64,000 bases of DNA from Costus lasius. Its lineage: Eukaryota > Streptophyta > Magnoliopsida > Zingiberales > Costaceae. Positions 55,975 through 64,000 of the stretch are shown here, piece by piece. The first letter of the stretch is position 1. Each line of letters opens with the position of its first letter. The notes beneath the pieces were generated by a model. The model did no database searches and was not told the DNA's origin. It worked only from the letters and a program-made list of their open reading frames with translations. A program made the translations under genes and the position numbers. Location of the stretch: assembly GCA_027563935.2 (NCBI GenBank), contig CM050451.1, positions 100,405,565 through 100,469,564 on the forward strand, in the 5' to 3' direction.

Positions 55975-56552
55975 GTCATCCCTCTCAGCCTGTGTGGTGG
56001 GACACTAGCTCTTTGAGAGAGTAAGGTCATGTCTCACTGGAAGGTATCCGTTCTTGGATTGCTCCAAGTTGAACCTCTCTAGGACCTTATCAATGTAGAT
56101 ACTCTGACTAAGGGCCAGGAACATCTTGGATCTATCCCGTAGATCCTCATGCCTAGGATGTAGGCAACCTCCCCTAAGTCCTTCATCTCGAAACACTTCC
56201 CTAACCATGTCTTTACAACTTGAAGACTAGGGATGTCATTTCCGATGAGCAGTATGTCATTGACATACAAGACCAGAAAAGTCACCAAGCTCCCACAGAA
56301 TTTTCTGTATACACAGCATCATCTTCGCTTTTGATAAAGTCTTAATCTCTTACAGCTTCATCAAACCGAAGATTCTAACTTCGAGATGCGTGCTTTAATC
56401 CATAAATGGATTTCTTTAAGCTGCAGACCTTACTGGCATCTGCATGATGGATGAAGCCATCAGGTTGTGTCATATACACATCCTCAGTCAGTTTCCCGTT
56501 AAGGAATGCTGTCTTCACATCTATTTGCCATATCTCATAATCATGCTATGCA
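55975..56552 (-). pseudogene. Copia B4 pol, RT segment, decayed
   Basis: Homologous to the copia B RT: STYIDKVLERF-like, YLPVRHDL, FLVLYVNDILLIGND, MKDLGEVAYILG. The catalytic YVDD is YVND (Asn codon 56259-56261). A frameshift near 56100-56200 separates two partial frames, and stops occur upstream of 56290. Ends at the target ATGCA (56548-56552) of solo LTR B5; the 3' part of B4 is displaced beyond B3, outside the window. Confidence 0.8.
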
Positions 56553-57844
56553 TGTTGGTGTATATGCCCTAGGACCTAGTTTTGGTCCACTTATGTACTA
56601 CATGACTTTGATATTTATATCATTCTGGCATTGTCGTTATCTATGTTTGCTTACATCTGCTCATATGTACTAACATGATAATGTCCCTAGAGACAGATTA
56701 GATCTGTGCTCGAACTATAGTCCCCAGTCGATGTACCTTAGTGGATATGGGACAGCTATGGTACTTGTGAGACTGGTATGTGGGCTGGTTAGGCACGTGG
56801 TGCTAACGCAGACACATGGGTATATCATTGGAGGATATACTGGATAGACCCGCTGTGAGGCTATGACTTAGTGTCATGAGTTATCCTCACAAGTAATAAG
56901 AGATGCATTGATCCCTTGACTTGATGTCATTAGTCATTCTATATGGTTAGGGATTTGCTTTGATACAACCTAACACCTCGCCGTAGTTGGGAGGTCATAA
57001 CGGTTCTCATTGAGCATGTCACGACCCATATGAGAAGGTCAATGGACAGACATAGGATTTGCTCCTCTATGGTTCTATGACAGAGAGTGTATGGCCATAC
57101 CCAGGTGAGAACCTGTTTTAGTCATAGCCATGTGATTGGATGAAAACAAGTGGTGACACACTTGTCCAATCGGATATCAGTTCGGCAAAGAGACTGTAAT
57201 GCATCTGTACCTAGTTGCGATGATGGGGATGTCGATGTCGATATCCATTCCAATGACCTGGGTAGTAGCGATGCACTGCTAGGTGCCACTCACTGCTTGT
57301 TGTGACCTTTGGTCAGCACTACCAGCGTCAGAGGAACCTACAGGGTCGCATACCTTGATACTTGAGTTCACGTATTGATCGGGAAGCCTTATGATCGAGT
57401 TATTGGATAACTCGGATCTAATTGGGAGATTTCATCAGCGCCAATGGGCCTAATGAGATGGAAGAATGTTATTGGAGCCAAACTTCATTTTTGGCAGGTT
57501 GACCCGTATTTGACCATGATTGGTCACATTTGAATTAGGGTTGCATTGGATTGGATCCAAATGTTTAATCAACCTATGTGATGAAGTTTGGGCTAGCTCA
57601 TTATCCAATGAGGCCCAATAACAAGTTGTCATGAAGAGGAAATAGGCTAAAAGGGTATAATGGGGAGAGACCCAACCCCATTGGCGCCTAAGGGGCATAA
57701 TGGTGTTTGGGTGGCAAAAATTGATTCATTAAGAAGTAATATGCGCCTAGCCCTCTCCCATTGATGGTATGAATGCCTTTAAGGCATGTCTTGGGCTGAT
57801 ATGGTGCTTAGGCAATTATGGATAGGTTGAATGAGATTTATGGT

Positions 57845-57861
57845 AAAGTCTTGGAGACTTT
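57845..57861 (+). promoter_or_regulatory. U3 dyad AAAGTCT-N3-AGACTTT of B5
   Basis: Perfect 7-bp arms, about 75-80 bp upstream of TATATAT. Confidence 0.45.
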
Positions 57862-57935
57862 CCTTGCCTCAAACCTCCTCATCCTAGCCCTACACTTGTC
57901 ATGATCCTAGCCCTTGCCCTAACCGCCTCTTGCCC

Positions 57936-57942
57936 TATATAT
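57936..57942 (+). promoter_or_regulatory. TATA-like box of B5
   Basis: TATATAT between AACCGCC-like and AGCCGCC motifs, the same layout as B2. Confidence 0.4.
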
Positions 57943-58472
57943 GTGACCCTAGCCGCCCCCTCTTACAAGTATTCATCCTTGGAGGCGTGAACACATCAAG
58001 AGGGGCGAGAGCAAGGAACAAAGGTGGCGCAACCTCTTCCTCTTCCATCAAGTGGCCGCAAGTCTTCTTCTTTTCTTCTTATTGGCGCAAGTGAAGAAAG
58101 CTCTTGACGGTTTCCTCTCCTCTTCATCTTCTTTGGCGCATCCCTCCTTGGTGGTGGCGCAAGGTGATTGGAGCATCTCCCTAAGGCTTGGATCTTCTTC
58201 CCGAGGCTAGCGCCAGGTGTGGAAGAAGAGGACTCAAGAGATCCGTGTGTGTGAGACTGCAGAGGGCGCACACTTGGGCGCCTGCATCAACATCACTCCA
58301 AACCGCTCTTAAGGTATTTCCTAACTCATCGTGTTGACTCTCTTGCTTGCGATCTTCACTGGGTTTTTGGGACCGGTCTGTTTCGGGGACATTCTTCCGC
58401 TGTGCAATGTATGTATGTATGCTTATAACTCTGAAAAATTATAAAATGTCCCTGAGGTTTCCCAACAATGCA

Positions 58473-59551
58473 GCTATAGCATGCAGAATCCGAATAGATT
58501 TGATCATGGCAACTAGCGAGAAGGTTTCATCATAGTCCACCCTGTGGACTTGTGTGAATTCTTTAGCCACTAGTCTACCTTTATGGGTAACTATGTTGCC
58601 ATCCATGTCTGTCTTCCTCTTGAAGACCCATTTACACCCTATGGGTTTTACCCCATCAGGTAGCTCAACCAAATCCCAGACTTGATTAGCTGACATGGAA
58701 TCCATCTCGGATCGCATGACCTAAAGTCATCTCACAGAGTCTGGTCCACTGACTGCCTCATCATAAGTCCTGGGTTCATCCTTAATGATGAAGAATCCGT
58801 CGTGTTGGGTTGGTAGCGACCCATACCTCTCAGGTGCACGACGAATCCTCCCAGACCTACGTGGAGCCTGTGTCTGAGCCTCAGGGTGCTTAGCAACCAG
58901 TGCAGGTGGCTCAGGTTCCATCTCTATGTCTTGTGGTTGCACTTGGACCTCGTCCAAGTCAAACTTCCTCCCACTGACTTCTTTCATGAGAAATTCTTTC
59001 TCTAGAAAAATAGTACCCCGAGAAACAAAAACTTTGTTCTCGGTGGGAACATAGAAGTAGTAACCCTTAGTTTCCTTAGGGTACCTCACAAACACACATT
59101 TATCATATCTGGGTTCTAGCTTGCTAGAATCCTGACATTTGACATAAGCCTCACATCCCAGATCTTAATAAATGACAGAGTAGGGCATCTCCCACTCCAT
59201 ACCTCATATGGAATCTTTGAGACACTCTTAGATGGAACATTATTCTGTATCAGAGAAGTTGTCTCAAGTGCATGCCCCCAGAATGAGGAAGGTAGAGTTG
59301 CATGAATCATCATAGACCGAACTATGTCTAACAAGGTTCGATTTCTCCTTTCAGACACACCATTCCATTGAGGTGTTCTAGGAGGAGTGAGTTGGGATAG
59401 GATCCCACACTCTCTCAGATAGTCAAAGAACTCACCACTCAGGTACTCTCCACCACGATCTGATCGAAGAGCCTTAATGGATCTACCAAGCTGGTTCTCT
59501 ACTTCATATATGAACTCCTTAAATTTCTCAAAGGATTTAGACTTATGTCTC
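58473..59551 (-). pseudogene. Copia B4 pol, integrase to RT segment, decayed
   Basis: Three partial frames: RT start (MDSMSANQVWDLVELP, GCKWVFKRK, TDMDGN), the FVRYPKETKGYYF block with RRSGRIRRAPERY, and the integrase core (RSDRGGEYLSGEF, VSERRNRTLLD). A frameshift lies near 59096-59116 and a Trp-to-stop near 58727. Cut at 59551 by the F2 LTR; the left flank 59547-59551 is GTCTC. Confidence 0.8.
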
Positions 59552-60154
59552 TGTTGGTGTATATGCCCTACAGACCAATGTATGGACATGGTCAGGCATT
59601 GTTTGAATGTACTATGATAGAATTAATGAAATTGATATAATCAATAAAGGCATGGTCGTTATTATGCAGATTGCTTTACCTGCGTTGATGTATTGAATTG
59701 CATAGATAATGTCCCAGGAGTTTGGATTGGATCCATTCTCATAAGCTATCCCCAGACAAGGTACCTTAGCAGATATGGGACAGCTTTGGTACATGTGAGA
59801 CTGGTGTATGGGCTGGTTAGGTGCAGGGCACAGTAACGCAGACATACAGGTGCATTGGATGCACTGGAGTGATCCACCGTGAGGATTGACTTGTCTAGTC
59901 AACAAGTCAATCTCACATGCAAGAGGTTTTGCATTGATCCTTAGACTTGAGGTATTCATGTCTAGATTTGATGATGGATATGCTTTAATACAGTCTTACG
60001 TCTCTCCGTAACTGGGAGATCAAAACGACTGTCATTGGGCATGTCATAAGTCATGTAGAGACATGAATGACCAATAGTAGGATTTGCCCCTTCCTTCCGA
60101 GGAAGCATGATATCCACCTCGGGGCGCTCCACCTAATTGGTGCATGACAGGAGA

Positions 60155-60166
60155 GTGTGGCCACAC
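60155..60166. promoter_or_regulatory. 12-bp U3 palindrome in F2
   Basis: GTGTGGCCACAC, 603 bp from the LTR start. Confidence 0.5.
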
Positions 60167-61096
60167 TTGTTGAGTCATGACCAATGCATTGGATAATAAA
60201 CTTGAGACTAGTCCAATGGCAGGATATCAGTTTAGGCAAAGGGATCTATGATGCAATGGGAATCCTCGTTGCTTGTTAGGAAGTTGTTGCCATAATGACT
60301 TTAGTCCTATGACATGGGTAGTAGTGATGTGTTGCTAGATACCCCTCACTACTTATGATGTTTACATCATTGCCATCGTCATATGGATCCTACGGGGTCA
60401 CACGCAATAGACTCTTGACGTTGCTTTAATCAGAAGCCTTAGGATCAAGTTATTGGATAACTTGGATCCATTTGGAAGATTTCATCAGCGCCAATGGGCC
60501 TGATGAGTTGGAAGAAAGTTATTGGAGCCAAACTTCATTTTTGGCAGGTTGACCCGAAATTGACCTAGATTGGTCACATTTGAATTAGGGTTGCATTGGA
60601 TTGGATCCAATGGCTTAATCAACCCATGCCATGAAGTTTGGGCTAGCTCATTATCCAATGAGGCCCAATAATTAGTTGTCATGAAGAAGGAATTGGGATA
60701 AAAGGGTATAATGGGGAGAAATCTCACCCCATTGGCCCCTAGGGGCATAATGGGGTGAGGGAGGCGCCTTTGCTTCATTATGGAAGTAAAGGGCGCCTAG
60801 CCCCTCTTCCTTGGATGGAATACTTGCCTCTAAGGCAAGTCTTGGGGCTGATATGGCTTGGTGGCTCTTTTGGAAAGAGCTTGGGCACATATGGATATAG
60901 GGAAAAGGTATATGGTAATGTCTTGGAGACTTACCTTACCTCAAACCCTAATTTCTCCCATGACACCACCCTAAACGAATTCTTCTTGATTGTTGCGCCT
61001 AGCCCTTCTCCTTGGATGGAAAGAATGCCTCTAAGGCATATCTTGGGCTGATATGGCCATTGGGCAAATTAGGAAAGGTTGAATGAGGCTTATGGT

Positions 61097-61113
61097 AAAG
61101 TCTTGTGGACTTT
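61097..61113 (+). promoter_or_regulatory. U3 dyad of F2 (proximal copy)
   Basis: AAAGTCT-TGT-GGACTTT, about 80 bp upstream of the TATA-like box; a distal copy is at 60917-60933. Confidence 0.4.
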
Positions 61114-61188
61114 CCTTACCTCAAGACTCCTTTATCTCAACCGCCCACTTGGCATGATCCTAGCCATTGCTTTAGCCGCCCCTTGTCC

Positions 61189-61196
61189 TATAAATA
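61189..61196 (+). promoter_or_regulatory. TATA-like box of F2
   Basis: TATAAATA, same offset as in F1. Confidence 0.5.
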
Positions 61197-61807
61197 GGAC
61201 CCTTGCCGCCCCTCTTAAAGGTTGATCGTGTGTACAACATCTTGAGGGGGTAACATATCTCTTGGAGAGACTTGGAGTGCAAGGGGCGAAAGCAACATTG
61301 GCTTGGCGCAATCTTCTTCCTTGGAGCCGCAAGTTCTTCTTCTCCCTATCCTCTTGGCGCAAGGACTCTTAGTGCTTGGTGGCATCTCCTTGCTACAAGC
61401 TCTCTCTCTTCCTTGGCCATAGGCGCACCTTGGAGGTGGCGCAAGCAAAGAAGAAGAAGGAAGCAACTTGGCGGCATCATCTTCCTCCTCATCTCTCCTT
61501 GGCGCAATTTCTTTTGAAGGTGGCCCAAGTGAGATGAAGGTTTGATTCTCTTCCCGAGGCTAGCACCAAGCGTGGAAGGGAGCAACGATCAAGGAGTCGA
61601 CGCGTGGATACTTGTAGAGGGCGAACACTTGGGCCCTTCAACATGGCTTCGACATCTAGACAAGCAAAAGAGGTACATCTCTATCACATCCTTGTGTGTA
61701 CTCCCTCGCATGGATCCTTGGGACCGGAATGTGTTTCGGGTGTAATGCCTTTTCCGCTGCGTCCTGGGACTGCAAAATTTTAAATTACACCCGGCATTCC
61801 CTAACAG

Positions 61808-61819
61808 TGGTATCAGAGG
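61808..61819 (+). other. Primer-binding site of F2
   Basis: TGGTATCAGAGG, eleven matches to the initiator-Met complement, one base after the LTR. Confidence 0.85.
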
Positions 61820-62818
61820 TACTTGCGAGAAACACAAGGGGTACATTTGCTTGTGTGAAAAATTTTTGGAAAATTTTTCTTCTATCCATGCGCGTTTCAC
61901 TTAGAAAGCATTTTTCATCCAATCTTCTCTTCACAACTTTATGGCCGAATTTTGATTGTGTTCATGATTGATTTAAGACCAAAGGCGCACGTAGGTTTTG
62001 TCAAGTAGGACGGGCATTGTGTCTCCGGACTGGCCGGGTCTCTTGATCTGACAAAACTGCCAGCCGATAGGGTCTATGAAATCATCATGGAACTTGATCT
62101 AAATTTTGGCATAAATTTGGTCAAGAGAGTGCTTTGGATGATGTTGGCGCATAAGGTGCTAAAATTTGATTATTCCAGTTTTTCAAATTTTATGTATGCG
62201 CCACTTGTCTCTTCCATGGGTTGATATGGTCATAGCGAGTGCCCTCCTGTGTTGTGATGTGGAAGCATGTTTCCACTTGTGATGAATGCTTGTAAAATTC
62301 CTTTCCACCTACGTGTGGTTCTCCCCTTTTCTTGATGTAAAAATTTTCATCTTTCTTTACAATAGATGTAGAATTGTTTACATAAGATAGGTTAAGGTTC
62401 ATCAAAGACAACAAGGTGTCTTCTTCAACCGATATTAGAGTGGCGCCAGCTTTGGAAGCATGGTGATGGATTTGCGGTTGGAGGAAGGAATGCTTGCTTT
62501 CAGCTTCTGGCATGGGCTGATCTGCTAAAGGGACTCGCAACCCTTGGATGCATGATAACATGTCACATGGCTCGTGACAAGTTATATGTATGAAGAGGGC
62601 TATGACCATATCGACCAAACTAGCATGCCTGTAATGGTTTATTATTTTGTCCATAGCATGCCTGTGATGTTTTTCCTTTGCTGCCATAACCATAGGAAAA
62701 CTGCATGCTAGAAAAGAATAAAATAAACATGCAAAAACTCTCAATACAATATCAAGTCAATAAGCCTTCTAACGCGTAGCCCTCATCAAACTATTGATCG
62801 GTGGTGTTGTGAACTGTT

Positions 62819-62834
62819 TCCCACCCTCGTGGGA
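62819..62834 (+). other. Leader hairpin HP2 of F2
   Basis: TCCCAC-CCTC-GTGGGA, perfect 6-bp stem. Confidence 0.6.
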
Positions 62835-63138
62835 CACACCCACTTATCTTTAGGTGTGTGGTGACAATGATTTCCCCAGTCTAGTTTTAACCTGGTCGTG
62901 CCTTCGCAAGGAAATCGTTGGCCCTGGGCATAACGGTTAGGACCAGACTTGACTAGTTTTTCATATGTCACTGACATGATGAATCACTAGAGGCAGCTGT
63001 TGAGAGGATAGGGTTCTGTGTTGTATCCAGCCCTCGCTAGACATAGGGCGCCTAGTCTGTCTTAACTAAGAGGAATTGTGCGCGGCACAATTGGCTGGCA
63101 TGCCTACCTAAGGAAGCATGGGACTCTCTGTGCATCTC

Positions 63139-63156
63139 AACTCACCCTCGTGAGTC
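63139..63156 (+). other. Leader hairpin HP1 of F2
   Basis: AACTCAC-CCTC-GTGAGTC, about 165 bp upstream of gag. Confidence 0.6.
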
Positions 63157-63317
63157 GCGGAGACCTCGTGTGAAATTAGGATCCTACTCACGTATTTCCA
63201 AGTAGAGTTTTGAGAGTTATCAACTTGTTAAGGAAATAGTGGGAGTATAGCATTTAATTTAAAGTCCTTGTTAAATGCTTTATCATAGTACTTATTTTAC
63301 TTATTTGCTTGTTGTAG

Positions 63318-64000
63318 ATGACACTTCCTGATCTAAGATTGAAACTTTATAATAACAAACTAGATGAGACAAATTGGACAAAGTGGTTCAAGATTTTGTC
63401 CAAGATACTAGAACAAGAAAATAAGGTGCATCTTCTTGAAAGACCTCCATCCCAGCCCAGTGTGTTTTTCACTACTGAGTGGGAGTGGAATGTCTATCTT
63501 AAACACTGTGAAGATAACGAACAGTACACTGCTCTTGTCTTAGAGTGTATGACCCCAGAGGTCAAGGTTGAGTGTGATGAGATGGGGATCTATGATCTAA
63601 TCATACATCTCAAAGGTCTCTTCACACCATGCTCTAAAGACAATGATCAGGAGAGTTCTGTTGGATCTTCAGAGTATGTGCCTAAATCTGAGAATGACCA
63701 TGATTCTGTATCTTCGAAGCTAATACTTCGGAGAACTGGGAATGCATGGGTATTTCGAAGAGGGTTAATGGCCAAGAAGAGCATGGCTAAGAAGAAGGGA
63801 TGTAATCCATCCGCTTCAGGTATTATGTTACTATGGTCTTTATGTCTACTTCTTATTCATGGGTACTGGGTACCGCATATGAGGCTCACATATGTTTTAC
63901 ATGTGCAGGAGCTCAGAAGAAGTAGGACGATGAGGCTTGGTGGGATCGACTCTCGGGTCAGGGACGGAGCATTGGATGCTGCTGTTATCATCTCACTGCC
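63318..64000 (+). CDS. gag: Copia F2 shortened Gag, runs off window
   Basis: Open from ATG 63318 to the edge (227 codons). Residues about 1-100 match copia Gag (DETNWTKWF, LEQENKVHLLERPP, LIIHLKGLF). The later Gag helices and the CCHC knuckle are absent; instead there is an acidic stretch, then KKSMAKKKG. From about 63905 the frame again matches copia protease (VQELRRSR). Between about 63820 and 63905 it is one base out of phase, so the active-site segment is not encoded; the old frame would also read LGTA instead of LDTA. F1 shows the same structure, so it predates both insertions. Confidence 0.75.
   Translation, partial: MTLPDLRLKLYNNKLDETNWTKWFKILSKILEQENKVHLLERPPSQPSVFFTTEWEWNVYLKHCEDNEQYTALVLECMTPEVKVECDEMGIYDLIIHLKGLFTPCSKDNDQESSVGSSEYVPKSENDHDSVSSKLILRRTGNAWVFRRGLMAKKSMAKKKGCNPSASGIMLLWSLCLLLIHGYWVPHMRLTYVLHVQELRRSRTMRLGGIDSRVRDGALDAAVIISL

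Larger units (their letters stand above)
56553..58467 (+). repeat. Solo LTR B5
   Basis: 1915 bp, TGTTGGTGTATATGCCC...GAGGTTTCCCAACA, flanked by ATGCA at 56548-56552 and 58468-58472. Contains GTATGGCCATAC (57089-57100), AAAGTCT-TGG-AGACTTT (57845-57861), TATATAT (57936-57942) and AGCCGCC near 57952. Opposite orientation to its host element B4. Confidence 0.9.
59552..61806 (+). repeat. 5' LTR of copia F2
   Basis: 2255 bp, TGTTGGTGTATATGCCC...GGCATTCCCTAACA, followed by a PBS. Same family as F1. Palindrome GTGTGGCCACAC at 60155-60166, dyads at 60917-60933 and 61097-61113, TATAAATA at 61189-61196 with AGCCGCC at 61174-61180. Confidence 0.9.
61820..63317 (+). other. Copia F2 leader
   Basis: 1.5 kb, noncoding in sense. 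Conserved PBS-side block with the 9-bp stem GTTTTGTCA (61995-62003) / TGACAAAAC (62049-62057), HP2 at 62819-62834 and HP1 at 63139-63156. The antisense frame 62190-62744 has no counterpart kept in F1. Confidence 0.75.

Noticed and set aside
62190..62744. 184-codon minus-strand frame in the F2 leader
   Set aside because: Antisense to the element; F1 has only scattered short frames there.
1..64000. Inverted ends as terminal inverted repeats of a giant DNA transposon
   Set aside because: Each end is an LTR element with its own LTR, PBS and leader, inserted in different hosts.
1..64000. Host genes, tRNA or rRNA
   Set aside because: I searched for conserved gene families and found only retroelement proteins; tRNA-like matches are limited to primer-binding sites.

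Overview
The window is nuclear DNA of a flowering plant with an LTR-retrotransposon-rich genome. Every base can be assigned to an LTR retrotransposon or a solo LTR, and I see no host gene, tRNA, rRNA or bacterial feature. The plant assignment rests on Ty1/copia and chromodomain Ty3/gypsy Gag-Pol proteins of plant type, primer sites complementary to initiator tRNA-Met, long (1.7-3 kb) LTRs, 5-bp target duplications and deep nesting. I cannot name the species.

Labels used here are local to this window. Copia families: A, B and F, three related families on one lineage. Copies of B are B, B2 (solo), B3, B4 and B5 (solo); copies of F are F1 and F2. Ty3 families: G1 (chromovirus-like), D (non-autonomous, LTRs TGATG...CATCA), S (solo LTR related to D/G1), T (Tekay-type chromovirus, complete) with its solo LTR C, and E (solo LTR).

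Layout from left to right. 1-4396: F1 on the minus strand (gag fragment, leader, 5' LTR), inserted in G1. 4397-8074: G1 on the minus strand (protease fragment, gag, 5' LTR), inserted in the 3' LTR of copia B. 8075-37822: copia B on the minus strand, split by four insertions: solo LTR C (9817-21815, itself split by the intact copia A at 11429-20544), element D (23945-30106), and solo LTR B2 (33458-37006, itself carrying an A-family solo LTR at 34177-35857). 37823-55974: leader and 5' LTR of B3, split by solo LTR S (38124-40020) and solo LTR E (42522-55150); E carries the complete Tekay element T (43022-53704). 55975-59551: pol of B4, split by solo LTR B5 (56553-58467). 59552-64000: F2 on the plus strand (5' LTR, leader, gag), running off the right edge.

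The nesting gives relative age: B4 is oldest, then B3, then B, then its passengers. LTR pairs compared by eye differ at about 2 of 1688 sites (A), 14 of 2961 (T) and 11 of 1800 (D), so all three are young. Copia A is the only element with an unbroken 1294-residue Gag-Pol and could supply proteins to relatives. B is decayed mainly by nonsense transitions. F and D look like non-autonomous families: F has a shortened Gag and a disabled protease shared by two copies, and D encodes only a protease-like protein lacking the catalytic motif.

The most interesting non-coding signals are dyad-symmetric. A 12-bp palindrome in U3 of all copia LTRs changes symmetrically between families. Hairpins in the copia leaders are preserved by paired changes. 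A tandem array of alternating palindromes lies inside LTR E.
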